Positions 45,866 to 55,136 of a stretch of 64,000 nt of DNA are shown here, piece by piece. The stretch is from Colwellia sp. MB3u-41 (GTDB lineage: Bacteria > Pseudomonadota > Gammaproteobacteria > Enterobacterales > Alteromonadaceae). The notes below the pieces were generated by a model that saw nothing but the letters and a program-made list of their open reading frames with translations, ran no database searches and was not told the origin of the DNA. Made by a program: the position numbers and the translations under genes. Every line of letters begins with the position of its first letter. Position 1 is the first letter of the stretch. The stretch spans positions 248,001 to 312,000 of the forward strand of contig NZ_JACGUT010000079.1 in assembly GCF_014076845.1 (NCBI RefSeq), given 5' to 3'.

Positions 45866-47077
45866 GTGAGCGACTCTTCAAACAACGTAAGTTTTTACGC
45901 GCATTTAAATGATCAAATTGAACAAGTTAAAGAAGACGGCCTATATAAAGCCGAGCGTGTTATTACTACCGCACAACAACCCAACATTGCCGTGACAACT
46001 GGTGAAGCTGTTGTAAACTTCTGTGCTAATAATTACTTAGGTTTAGCCAATCACCCTGAGCTCATTGCTGCCGCAAAAGCAGGCTTAGACGAGCATGGTT
46101 TTGGTATGGCATCAGTACGCTTTATTTGTGGTACCCAAGATATTCACAAAACACTAGAAGCAAAATTAAGTACCTTTTTAGGTATGGAAGATACCATTCT
46201 TTATTCTTCGTGTTTTGATGCTAATGCCGGTTTATTTGAAACCTTATTAAGTGCTGAAGATGCCATTATCAGTGATTCATTAAACCATGCCTCAATTATT
46301 GATGGTGTGCGTTTATGTAAAGCCAAACGTTATCGTTATGCCAATAATGATGCGAGCGATTTAGAGCAACAACTCATTGCTGCTGATGCTGCTGGCGCAC
46401 GTTTTAAATTAATTGCCACCGATGGCGTGTTTTCTATGGACGGTGTTATCGCTAACCTAAAAGCGGTTTGTGATTTAGCTGATAAGTACAACGCTTTAGT
46501 GATGGTTGATGATTCACACGCGGTAGGTTTTGTCGGCGAAGAAGGTCGCGGTAGCCACGAATACTGTGAAGTCATGGGCCGTGTTGATATTATTACCGGT
46601 ACATTAGGCAAAGCGATGGGCGGCGCATCAGGCGGCTACACTTCAGGTAAAAAAGAAACGATTGAATGGTTGCGACAACGTTCACGCCCTTACTTATTCT
46701 CTAACTCGTTAGCCCCCGCCATTGTTAATGCTTCAATTACCGTGATTGACTTGTTAGCTAAGGGTGGCAAGTTACGCAAAACATTAAAAGATAACGCCCA
46801 TTATTTCCGTACGAATATGGAAGCGGCAGGCTTTACCTGTGCCGGTGCCGATCACGCAATCATCCCCGTGATGTTAGGCGATGCAAAAGTAGCCAGCGAA
46901 ATGGCGAGTCGCCTATTAGCAGAGGGTATTTATGTCATTGGCTTTTCATTCCCGGTAGTACCCAAAGGCCAGGCACGTATTCGTACTCAAATTTCAGCAG
47001 CTCATACCAAAGAACAACTTGATAAAGCCATTTCAGCCTTTATTCGTATCGGCAAAGCAATGAACATTATTGGCTAA
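45866..47077 (+). CDS. kbl: Glycine C-acetyltransferase (2-amino-3-ketobutyrate CoA ligase)
   Basis: A 403-residue PLP enzyme of the alpha-oxoamine synthase family. It has [15 protein letters not shown] (about 48-62), [11 protein letters not shown] (about 215-225) for cofactor binding, and the PLP lysine in GTLGKAMGG (about 245-253). It cleaves 2-amino-3-ketobutyrate with CoA to glycine and acetyl-CoA. Starts with GTG at 45866, with AAGGAA 5 bp upstream. tdh follows after 22 bp as one operon. Confidence 0.96.
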   Translation: MSDSSNNVSFYAHLNDQIEQVKEDGLYKAERVITTAQQPNIAVTTGEAVVNFCANNYLGLANHPELIAAAKAGLDEHGFGMASVRFICGTQDIHKTLEAKLSTFLGMEDTILYSSCFDANAGLFETLLSAEDAIISDSLNHASIIDGVRLCKAKRYRYANNDASDLEQQLIAADAAGARFKLIATDGVFSMDGVIANLKAVCDLADKYNALVMVDDSHAVGFVGEEGRGSHEYCEVMGRVDIITGTLGKAMGGASGGYTSGKKETIEWLRQRSRPYLFSNSLAPAIVNASITVIDLLAKGGKLRKTLKDNAHYFRTNMEAAGFTCAGADHAIIPVMLGDAKVASEMASRLLAEGIYVIGFSFPVVPKGQARIRTQISAAHTKEQLDKAISAFIRIGKAMNIIG

Positions 47078-47099
47078 GGTTACTCTTTAAGGAAACACG

Positions 47100-48128
47100 A
47101 TGAAAGCATTAGCAAAGTTAAAAGCGGAACCCGGCATTTGGATGACTGACAGTGAAAAACCACAATTGGGTCACAATGATTTATTAATTAAAATTAAAAA
47201 AACCGCTATTTGTGGCACCGATATTCATATTTACAACTGGGACGAATGGGCACAAAAAACCATTCCCGTTCCCATGGTTGTTGGGCATGAATATGCGGGC
47301 GAAGTCGTGGGTATTGGTCAAGAAGTTAAAGGTTTTACTTTAGGTGACCGGGTGTCTGGTGAAGGGCATATTACTTGTGGCCATTGTCGAAACTGTCGTG
47401 GTGGTCGTACGCATTTATGCCGCAATACTGTTGGCGTAGGTGTTAACCGGACAGGTTCGTTTGCTGAGTATTTAGTGATACCCGCTTACAATGCGTTTAA
47501 GTTACCTGATGAAATTTCTGATGATTTAGCCGCAATATTTGACCCCTTTGGCAATGCTGTTCATACCGCTTTATCTTTTGACTTAGTGGGTGAGGACGTT
47601 CTTATTACTGGCGCAGGTCCTATTGGTATTATGGCCGCAGCAGTCGCTAAGCATGTGGGTGCGCGCCATGTTGTTATTACCGACATTAATGAATATCGCT
47701 TAGACTTAGCCCGTAAAATGGGCGCTACGCGTGCTGTAAATGTAAGTACAGAAAACTTAACAGATGTGATGACCGAATTGGGTATGAGTGAAGGTTTTGA
47801 TGTCGGTATGGAAATGTCAGGGGTCCCTATGGCCTTTACTGCAATGTTAGAAAACATGAATAACGGTGGCAAAATAGCCATGCTCGGTATTCCAGGTCAA
47901 GATATGGCTATTGATTGGAGTCAGGTCATTTTTAAAGGTTTGACGATTAAGGGTATTTATGGCCGTGAAATGTTTGAAACGTGGTACAAAATGGCGAGTT
48001 TAATTCAATCAGGTTTAGACTTATCACCTATTATCACTCACCATTTTGATATTGATGATTTTCAAAATGGCTTTGATACCATGCGTTCAGGCCTTTCTGG
48101 TAAAGTTATCTTAAACTGGGAAAGCTAG
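47100..48128 (+). CDS. tdh: L-threonine 3-dehydrogenase
   Basis: A 342-residue zinc-dependent medium-chain dehydrogenase oxidising threonine to 2-amino-3-ketobutyrate, the substrate of Kbl. It has catalytic zinc ligands in [11 protein letters not shown] (Cys near 38) and GHEYAGEV, the structural zinc cluster [15 protein letters not shown] (about 93-107), and the NAD site [10 protein letters not shown]. It has the standard length and ends at a strong terminator. Confidence 0.97.
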   Translation: MKALAKLKAEPGIWMTDSEKPQLGHNDLLIKIKKTAICGTDIHIYNWDEWAQKTIPVPMVVGHEYAGEVVGIGQEVKGFTLGDRVSGEGHITCGHCRNCRGGRTHLCRNTVGVGVNRTGSFAEYLVIPAYNAFKLPDEISDDLAAIFDPFGNAVHTALSFDLVGEDVLITGAGPIGIMAAAVAKHVGARHVVITDINEYRLDLARKMGATRAVNVSTENLTDVMTELGMSEGFDVGMEMSGVPMAFTAMLENMNNGGKIAMLGIPGQDMAIDWSQVIFKGLTIKGIYGREMFETWYKMASLIQSGLDLSPIITHHFDIDDFQNGFDTMRSGLSGKVILNWES

Positions 48129-48165
48129 TTTTTCTGATAAAAATCAATAGGTAAACCCCGACGTT

Positions 48166-48194
48166 AAGCCAGCTCAATAAAGCTGGCTTTTTTA
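48166..48194 (+). terminator. Terminator of kbl-tdh
   Basis: A 9-bp stem AAGCCAGCT / AGCTGGCTT (48166-48174, 48181-48189) with CAATAA loop is followed by a T run. Confidence 0.9.
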
Positions 48195-48308
48195 ATTCTC
48201 ATATCCTATATATCCCCCCAGAACACTGCAACTTTAGGGGTGAAATACCTTATCAATTCGTTATAATGTACATTATTTATGTGTTTACCTCTTTTAAAAG
48301 GCAATATT

Positions 48309-48935
48309 GTGACAACTCCCGGTAATTTATTTATTCTTTCTGCACCTAGTGGCGCAGGAAAATCTAGTTTAATTAAAGCCTTATTATCTCAAGAATCGGC
48401 CAGACCGATGCAAGTGTCGGTTTCTCACACCACACGAGCGCCTCGTCCGGGTGAAAATAATGGCGAACATTACCATTTTATTAGTGTTGACCAATTTCAA
48501 AAGCAGATTAAACAAAATGAATTTTATGAGTATGCTGAAGTTTTTGGTAACTATTACGGTACCTCAGCATCTGCGATAGATAAGCAACTTGCTCAAGGTA
48601 TTGATGTTTTTCTTGATATCGACTGGCAAGGTGCCAAGCAAGTACGGATAAAACAACCCAGTGTTACCACGATTTTTATTAGCCCGCCCTCAAAAGTAGA
48701 GCTTGAAAATCGCCTTAAGAATCGTGGTCAAGACAGCGATGCCACCATTAAGTCTCGAATGGCACAAGCAAAAGCAGAGTGCTCACACTATACTGAGTTC
48801 GACTACATTATTGTTAATAACGACTTCACTCAAGCATTGAGTGAATTAACCACCATCGTTAACAACCAACGTCTAAGGTGTCAGCAACAAGCAATAACGC
48901 ATCAATCGATGTTTGAAGAATTATTAAAGGACTAA
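48309..48935 (+). CDS. gmk: Guanylate kinase
   Basis: A 208-residue GMP kinase. The P-loop is [10 protein letters not shown] (about 11-20); the GMP-binding [20 protein letters not shown] region and the [13 protein letters not shown] strand are present. The GTG at 48309, with AAAGG 7 bp upstream, is chosen over an in-frame ATG at 48279, matching the usual family start. First of the conserved gmk-rpoZ-spoT block. Confidence 0.96.
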   Translation: MTTPGNLFILSAPSGAGKSSLIKALLSQESARPMQVSVSHTTRAPRPGENNGEHYHFISVDQFQKQIKQNEFYEYAEVFGNYYGTSASAIDKQLAQGIDVFLDIDWQGAKQVRIKQPSVTTIFISPPSKVELENRLKNRGQDSDATIKSRMAQAKAECSHYTEFDYIIVNNDFTQALSELTTIVNNQRLRCQQQAITHQSMFEELLKD

Positions 48936-49042
48936 CATTACTGTGTCATTATTGCCCCTAAAATAGAACTATATCTTGCTTAATCGGCTGTAGCCCAGTA
49001 AACTACGGCACTATTTTATAAATTTTAAGTTGGAGTAACCAA

Positions 49043-49327
49043 ATGGCTCGCGTAACTGTTGAAGGTGCTGTAGAAAAAGTAGGCAATCGTTTTGATTTGG
49101 TGTTAATCGCATCTCGTCGTGCTCGTCAAATTGCCACAGGCGGTAAAGAGCCTTTAGTGGATCCAGAAAATGACAAGCCAACCGTTATCGCTTTACGTGA
49201 AATTGAAGCCGGTTTAATCACAACTGAAGTAATGAACAGTAGCGATCGTCATGAACAAGTTCAGCAAGATTCTGCAGAGCTAGCCGCTGTAGCAGCCATT
49301 GTTGGTGGCGCTCAACCACAGCTATAA
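49043..49327 (+). CDS. rpoZ: RNA polymerase omega subunit
   Basis: A 94-residue omega subunit with [20 protein letters not shown] at the start and the ARQIATGG segment that wraps the beta' C-terminus. It assists RNA polymerase assembly and forms part of a ppGpp site in proteobacteria. TTGGAGTAACC precedes the ATG. spoT, the ppGpp enzyme, is next. Confidence 0.96.
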   Translation: MARVTVEGAVEKVGNRFDLVLIASRRARQIATGGKEPLVDPENDKPTVIALREIEAGLITTEVMNSSDRHEQVQQDSAELAAVAAIVGGAQPQL

Positions 49328-49363
49328 AATCTTTTGTCGCCTTATAGCGACAAGATGTAAACT

Positions 49364-49398
49364 AAACGCGTAATCATGACTAATGATACGCGTTTTTT
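49364..49398 (+). terminator. Terminator between rpoZ and spoT
   Basis: AAACGCGTA...TACGCGTTT (49364-49372, 49387-49395), with extra pairing of the inner ATCAT/ATGAT, is followed by six T. A second small hairpin (TTGTCGC 49334-49340, GCGACAA 49347-49353) lies just before. spoT may therefore have its own promoter at about 49400-49480. Confidence 0.8.
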
Positions 49399-49497
49399 AT
49401 TGTCAGTATTTAACGAATAACGTATTGTGTAATGCTGACTCAAAGCATTGACTGGCGGTAATATTTCCGTTCAGCTTAATTATCAAGGATTTAATGC

Positions 49498-51615
49498 GTG
49501 TACCTTTTTGAACCATTAAAAGAACTTGTTTCAAGCTATCTTTCTAAAGTACAAATTGACTTATTAAAACAAGCTTACCTCGTTGCGCGTGAAGCGCATG
49601 AAGGGCAAATGCGTTCAAGCGGTGAACCTTATATCACTCATCCGGTAGCGGTTGCTTTGAATTTAGCAAGAATGCACTTGGACCACGAAACCTTAATGGC
49701 AGCATTACTCCATGATGTTATTGAAGATACGCCAGTAACTAAAGACGAGTTAGCCGAATTATTTGGCTATACCGTTGCGGAATTAGTTGAAGGCGTGAGT
49801 AAGCTTGATAAATTAAAGTTTGATAATAAAGAAGAAATGCAAGCAGAAAACTTCCGTAAAATGATACTTGCCATGGTGCAAGACATTCGCGTAATTCTTA
49901 TTAAGCTTGCCGACCGCACACATAACATGCGTACACTTGAATCTTTACGCCCAGATAAACGTCGACGTATTGCCCGTGAAACATTAGAAATTTATGCACC
50001 TATTGCCAACCGCTTGGGTATTCACGATATTAAAAGTGAATTAGAAGTTTTAGGTTTTGAGGCCCTTTACCCGATGCGTGCACGTGCGTTAAAGTCGGCG
50101 GTAAAAAAAGCCCGTGGTAATCGCAAAGAAATTATTAATAACATTCAACAAGAAATCACTGCTCGCCTTAAAGAAAGTGGTATTGATGCGCAAGTTATTG
50201 GTCGAGAAAAACACCTTTACTCCATCTACAGAAAGATGCTCAACAAAGAATTAATGTTTAACGAAGTCATGGACATATACGCTTTTCGTGTCATCGTAGA
50301 AAATAAAATTGATAATTGTTACCGAACACTTGGCGCCGTGCACAACTTATTTAAACCGATTGAAAGCCGCTTTAAAGATTATATCGCTATTCCAAAAACC
50401 AACGGTTATCAATCGCTGCACACTTCGCTGATTGGCCCACATGGTATCCCTGTTGAAATTCAAATTCGTACGCAAGATATGGATCAAATGGCAGACAAAG
50501 GGGTTGCAGCTCACTGGTTGTATAAACAAGACGGCGATAAGAGTGGCACCACAGCTCAAATGAAAGCGCGTCGTTGGATGCAAAGTTTATTAGAACTACA
50601 ACAAAGTGCCGGTAGTTCCTTTGAATTTATTGAAAATGTAAAGTCAGACTTATTTCCTGAAGAAATTTATGTCTTTACGCCAGACGGACGCATCATTGAA
50701 TTACCCATGGGCGCAACTGCAGTCGATTTTGCTTATGCCGTTCATACTGATGTCGGTAATTCATGTGTCGGTGTTAAGGTTGATCGTAAGCCTTATCCAT
50801 TAAGTAGAGCTATTGATTCAGGGCAAACCATTGAGGTTATTACTTCTTCTGCCGCTCGACCTAATGCAACGTGGTTAAATTTTGTTGTAACAGCTAAAGC
50901 ACGCTTACAAATTCGTACTTATCTGCGTTCACAAGAACAAACAGAATCTTATGGTTTAGGGCGTCGTTTGTTGAGTCATGCTTTAGGTAAAGTTAAGATT
51001 GAAGATATTGATCAAACAAAAATTGATCAAGTTGTGAAGGAAACAGGTAATACCAATCTTGATGGCCTACTCGTCAATATAGGCTTAGGTAATGCGTTAA
51101 GCATCGGTATTGCAAGGCGATTAACCGATGAGTTTACTATAGACAGTGCTGAAAGTGGCTTCGCCGATCCGAACAGCAAAACAAAAATGCCAATAAAAGG
51201 CACTGAAGGTATGTTGGTAAGCTATGGTAAATGTTGCCGTCCTATTCCTGGGGATACCATTCTTGCTTACTTAAGCCCTGGCAAAGGTTTGATGGTCCAT
51301 CAGCAAGGCTGTAGAAACATTAAAGGTCATGAACAAGGTAGCTTATTTCCAGTGAAGTGGGACAGCGACATTAACCGAGACTTCATTGCAAAATTACGTA
51401 TTGAAATAATGAATCATCAAGGTGCATTAGCGGCTTTAACCAATGTTGTCGCTAAGTGTGAATCAAACGTTCATACATTAAATTCTGGTGAAAAAGACTC
51501 AGGTCTCTATGCCATTGACATGGAAATAACCTGTCGTAACCGAGTGCATCTAGCCGATATTATTCGAAAAATAAAAGTAATGATTGATGTTCAGCGTGTA
51601 GTTCGTAACAAATAG
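49498..51615 (+). CDS. spoT: Bifunctional (p)ppGpp synthetase/hydrolase SpoT
   Basis: A 705-residue Rel/Spo enzyme. It has an HD hydrolase domain with LLHDVIEDT (H72-D73), a synthetase domain (about 240-350, with FKDYIAIPKTNGYQSLH), TGS (about 385-445), a helical/zinc-finger region with GKCCRPIPGD, and a C-terminal ACT domain. It mainly degrades ppGpp and makes it under certain starvation stresses. The start is GTG 49498 with AAGGAT upstream; an overlapping ATG at 49494 is out of frame and stops after five codons. Confidence 0.97.
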   Translation: MYLFEPLKELVSSYLSKVQIDLLKQAYLVAREAHEGQMRSSGEPYITHPVAVALNLARMHLDHETLMAALLHDVIEDTPVTKDELAELFGYTVAELVEGVSKLDKLKFDNKEEMQAENFRKMILAMVQDIRVILIKLADRTHNMRTLESLRPDKRRRIARETLEIYAPIANRLGIHDIKSELEVLGFEALYPMRARALKSAVKKARGNRKEIINNIQQEITARLKESGIDAQVIGREKHLYSIYRKMLNKELMFNEVMDIYAFRVIVENKIDNCYRTLGAVHNLFKPIESRFKDYIAIPKTNGYQSLHTSLIGPHGIPVEIQIRTQDMDQMADKGVAAHWLYKQDGDKSGTTAQMKARRWMQSLLELQQSAGSSFEFIENVKSDLFPEEIYVFTPDGRIIELPMGATAVDFAYAVHTDVGNSCVGVKVDRKPYPLSRAIDSGQTIEVITSSAARPNATWLNFVVTAKARLQIRTYLRSQEQTESYGLGRRLLSHALGKVKIEDIDQTKIDQVVKETGNTNLDGLLVNIGLGNALSIGIARRLTDEFTIDSAESGFADPNSKTKMPIKGTEGMLVSYGKCCRPIPGDTILAYLSPGKGLMVHQQGCRNIKGHEQGSLFPVKWDSDINRDFIAKLRIEIMNHQGALAALTNVVAKCESNVHTLNSGEKDSGLYAIDMEITCRNRVHLADIIRKIKVMIDVQRVVRNK

Positions 51616-51652
51616 TCAATCATATTTAACAAATTACCTAGTAGGAAGTATT

Positions 51653-52042
51653 ATGAAAACAATTATCAGTACAGATAACGCACCCAGTGCAATCGGCACA
51701 TACAGCCAAGCAGTAAAAGTTAATAATACTGTTTATCTTTCCGGTCAAATCCCACTCGTTCCTGCAACAATGGCGGTTGTGTCTGATGACTTTACCGAGC
51801 AAACTCACCAAGTATTCAAAAACCTTGTGGCCGTATGTGAAGCCACTGGTGGTAATATTAACGATATGGTTAAAGTGAATATTTTCATGATGGACTTAGC
51901 TAACTTTGCAACCGTTAACGAGGTAATGAGTCAGTACTTTCAAAAACCTTACCCTGCCCGTGCTGCGGTGCAAGTTTCTCGTTTGCCAAAAGACGTATTA
52001 ATTGAAATTGATGGCGTGATGGAATTACCTAACGTAGGTTAA
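51653..52042 (+). CDS. ridA: RidA family enamine/imine deaminase
   Basis: A 129-residue trimeric YjgF/YER057c/UK114 protein that hydrolyses reactive enamines made by PLP enzymes. It has the typical APSAIGTYSQAV start, VYLSGQIPL, the active-site Arg in YPARAAVQVSRLPKD and the terminal IEIDGVMEL. AGGAAGT lies before the ATG. Sits between spoT and trmH, a known variant of this block. Confidence 0.94.
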   Translation: MKTIISTDNAPSAIGTYSQAVKVNNTVYLSGQIPLVPATMAVVSDDFTEQTHQVFKNLVAVCEATGGNINDMVKVNIFMMDLANFATVNEVMSQYFQKPYPARAAVQVSRLPKDVLIEIDGVMELPNVG

Positions 52043-52119
52043 TTCAAGCGTTAAACGTTAAAGTATATTACCCCTTAAATATAAGTGTTACACATAACAG
52101 TTAAATTTTAGGGGAAGCC

Positions 52120-52181
52120 GTCAAATAAATTTAAACAATGAGCTTATGTTTTATAAGTGACTTGTTTAAATTTATTTAGAC
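52120..52181. repeat. Long hairpin-forming inverted repeat between ridA and trmH
   Basis: The arms AAATAAATTTAAACAA (52123-52138) and TTGTTTAAATTTATTT (52162-52177) are perfect over 16 bp. GTC on the outside (52120-52122, 52179-52181) adds pairing past one bulge, and an inner CTTAT/ATAAG stem lies in the 23-nt loop. It is in the trmH leader, 31 bp before the ATG, and could be a regulatory hairpin, a weak terminator for ridA or a small repeat. Confidence 0.65.
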
Positions 52182-52212
52182 AATGAACCATAAAGTTTAA
52201 ATGTGAAGTGTA

Positions 52213-52920
52213 ATGACACCTGAAAGATTAGAAAGAATAAATAAGATGCTCGATAAACGCCAACCAGATTTAACGGTTTGCATGGAAGGAGTACATAAAT
52301 CACATAACCTTGCCGCCGTTGTTCGCACCGCTGACGCCATTGGCGTTAGTGATGTGCATGCGATATGGAAAAGTGATGAAATGGAAGTCCGTGGTGGCAG
52401 TGCGGCGGGTAGTCAAAACTGGATAGATGTTCACAACTACAGTAAAACGAGCGACGCAATTGACGCATTAAAAAAGCAAGGCATGCAAGTTTTAGTCACC
52501 AACCTTTCTGATAACGCTGTTGATTTTCGTGAAATCGATTACACCAAGCCAACGGCTATTATTTTAGGCCAAGAAAAATTTGGTGCTTCAGATATTGCGC
52601 TTGAAATGGCAGACCAACATATTGTCATACCGATGGTAGGCATGGTGCAGTCGTTAAATGTTTCCGTCGCCTGTTCTGTTGTATTATATGAAGCACAACG
52701 CCAGCGTCAATTAGCCGGAATGTATAACGCTCCCCGTATAGATGAAAGCCGTCGTCAACGTTTCTTATTCGAAGGTGGACATCCTATTTTCGCCGAAGCC
52801 TGTAAACGCAAGGGATTATCTTACCCAATAATTGATGAAGAAGGACAAATCATTGCCTCTGAACGATGGTGGGAACAGATGCAAATGACCCAAGCGGCAT
52901 GGAAAGCACTCGATAACTAA
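52213..52920 (+). CDS. trmH: tRNA (guanosine-18-2'-O)-methyltransferase
   Basis: A 235-residue SPOUT methyltransferase. It has the N-terminal motif 1 Asn/Arg region (HKSHNLAAVVRTADAIG, about 29-45), motif 2 TAIILGQEKFGAS (about 114-126) and motif 3 IPMVGMVQSLNVSVA (about 137-151), which form the trefoil knot, plus the C-terminal extension of TrmH. It methylates the 2'-OH of G18 in tRNA. It is followed by recG, as in Enterobacterales and Alteromonadales. Confidence 0.94.
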   Translation: MTPERLERINKMLDKRQPDLTVCMEGVHKSHNLAAVVRTADAIGVSDVHAIWKSDEMEVRGGSAAGSQNWIDVHNYSKTSDAIDALKKQGMQVLVTNLSDNAVDFREIDYTKPTAIILGQEKFGASDIALEMADQHIVIPMVGMVQSLNVSVACSVVLYEAQRQRQLAGMYNAPRIDESRRQRFLFEGGHPIFAEACKRKGLSYPIIDEEGQIIASERWWEQMQMTQAAWKALDN

Positions 52921-52984
52921 CCCTAGTGTTGCTGAACTTTTAAACCTAAATTTTTAGGTCAATGATAGAAAAGGACTAAAATCC

Positions 52985-55075
52985 GTGTCAACAGGGCTAG
53001 CAAAGCTTGCACAAATAGCCATCACCAGTTTAAAGGGTGTTGGACCAAGCATGGCTGAAAAGCTTGAAAAAGTCGGCTTGCATTCGCTTCAAGATTTACT
53101 TTTTCATTTACCCAATCGTTATGAAGACCGGACGCGTGTTACCGCAATACGAGACTGTTTTCCTGGTGTTTTCACTAATATTATTGGTGAAATCACCGGT
53201 AGCCAAATCATTAATGGCAAGGGACGTATGTTACTGGTTACCGTTCAAGATGCTTCAGGAACCGTAAACTTACGTTTTTTTCGCTTTAGCGCTGCACAAA
53301 AAAATAGCTTAGCATTGGGGCTGAACATTCGCTGTTATGGTGAAATTAAACGTGGCGCTCGTGGTTTTGAAATAATTCATCCTGAGTATAAATCCCTTGA
53401 TGAGGACCAAGCTTTAACCGAGGTAGAAGAAACACTAACCCCCGTTTACCCAACGACTGAAGGCTTACGGCAAATAACTTTACGTAACTTAACCGAGCAA
53501 GCGTTAATTAAATTAGAACGAGGCCAAGTTGAAGAGTTATTACCCGATGAGTTTAATTTGCAAAATTATTCTCTCGCGCAAGCTTTGGCGCTTATTCATC
53601 GTCCGCCCCCTGAAACTTCAGTAATACAGTTGGAAGAGGGTAAGCATCCCGCACAGTTACGATTAATAAAAGAAGAATTATTGGCGCATAATTTAAGTAT
53701 GCTGAAATTACGCCAGTCTAGTGATGCTCATCGATCAATCTCTTTAATCGATGATAAAGTACTCAGTGATAAGTTTTTAGCCTCATTACCTTTTTCACCC
53801 ACCAATGCTCAAGTAAGAGTGGTACAAGAAATTCGTCAGGACCTGATAAAAACTCAGCCAATGATGCGCTTAGTACAAGGTGATGTAGGTTCAGGAAAAA
53901 CCTTAGTCGCGGCACTTGCGGCACTCACCGCTATCAGTAAAGGCTTTCAGGTTGCTTTAATGGCGCCAACAGAAATATTAGCAGAACAACATGCCCTTAA
54001 TTTTAAAAACTGGTTTGAACCGCTTGATATCAGCGTCGGCTGGCTAGCTGGAAAAACGAAGGCAAAAGCAAGACGTAGCGCACTAGAGCATATCGAAAAT
54101 GGTAATATGCAGATGATTGTTGGTACCCATGCTTTATTTCAAGATAAAGTTATCTTTCATAATTTAACACTGATTATTATTGATGAACAACATCGCTTTG
54201 GTGTACATCAGCGTTTATCACTGCGCGAGAAAGGCGCGTTTGACGGTAATTATCCGCATCAATTGATTATGACAGCAACGCCAATCCCTCGCACATTAGC
54301 CATGACTGCCTATGCCGATTTAGACACCTCTATTATTGATGAACTTCCCCCAGGAAGAACCCCGATAAATACCATCGCCTTACCTGACACACGCCGTGAA
54401 GATGTCGTTGAACGCATTCGAAAAGGCTGTGTAGAAGACAATCGACAAGCTTATTGGGTGTGTACGTTAATTGAAGAGTCTGAAGTATTACAATGCCAAG
54501 CAGCAGAAGATACGGCGGTGTATTTACAAGAGCAACTGACAGAATTAAAAATTGGTTTGATACACGGAAGAATGAAAGCCGCTGAAAAACAGTCAGTAAT
54601 GGAAACGTTTAAAAAAGGTGAACTAGACTTATTGGTGGCAACAACCGTTATTGAGGTCGGTGTTGATGTCCCCAATTCCAGCTTAATGGTCATTGAGAAC
54701 CCTGAGCGCTTAGGTTTAGCGCAACTCCATCAGCTAAGAGGCCGGGTTGGTCGAGGCAAAGTCGCTTCACATTGTGTCTTAATGTATAAAAGCCCGCTTT
54801 CAAAAACAGCAACCAAACGCTTAGCGGTATTGCGTGAAAGTAATGATGGCTTTGTTATTGCACAAAAAGACTTAGAAATACGAGGTCCAGGTGAATTTTT
54901 AGGGACCAAGCAAACGGGTCTCGCTGATTTGAAAATAGCAGATTTGCTCAGAGATGCGCATTTAATTCCAGAAGTACAGCAACATGCTTATCTTATTTGG
55001 AAGAAGCACCCACAAAATGCCCAAGCAATTATTCAGCGTTGGATGGGCGATCGCGAATACTTTACCAATGCTTAG
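52985..55075 (+). CDS. recG: ATP-dependent DNA helicase RecG
   Basis: A 696-residue branch-migration helicase. It has an N-terminal wedge/OB domain (about 60-160), Walker A GDVGSGKTLVAA (about 299-310), the DEQH box (IIIDEQHRFG, about 398-407), TATPIPRTLA, and the C-terminal helicase motifs with QLRGRVGRG. It remodels stalled replication forks and R-loops. The start is GTG 52985. The gene ends 62 bp before the convergent protease gene. Confidence 0.96.
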   Translation: MSTGLAKLAQIAITSLKGVGPSMAEKLEKVGLHSLQDLLFHLPNRYEDRTRVTAIRDCFPGVFTNIIGEITGSQIINGKGRMLLVTVQDASGTVNLRFFRFSAAQKNSLALGLNIRCYGEIKRGARGFEIIHPEYKSLDEDQALTEVEETLTPVYPTTEGLRQITLRNLTEQALIKLERGQVEELLPDEFNLQNYSLAQALALIHRPPPETSVIQLEEGKHPAQLRLIKEELLAHNLSMLKLRQSSDAHRSISLIDDKVLSDKFLASLPFSPTNAQVRVVQEIRQDLIKTQPMMRLVQGDVGSGKTLVAALAALTAISKGFQVALMAPTEILAEQHALNFKNWFEPLDISVGWLAGKTKAKARRSALEHIENGNMQMIVGTHALFQDKVIFHNLTLIIIDEQHRFGVHQRLSLREKGAFDGNYPHQLIMTATPIPRTLAMTAYADLDTSIIDELPPGRTPINTIALPDTRREDVVERIRKGCVEDNRQAYWVCTLIEESEVLQCQAAEDTAVYLQEQLTELKIGLIHGRMKAAEKQSVMETFKKGELDLLVATTVIEVGVDVPNSSLMVIENPERLGLAQLHQLRGRVGRGKVASHCVLMYKSPLSKTATKRLAVLRESNDGFVIAQKDLEIRGPGEFLGTKQTGLADLKIADLLRDAHLIPEVQQHAYLIWKKHPQNAQAIIQRWMGDREYFTNA

Positions 55076-55136
55076 GCTTCCTTATATAACATTCAGATTT
55101 GAAGCTTAAGCAAAGGCTAAGATTGAGCTCAGCGTA

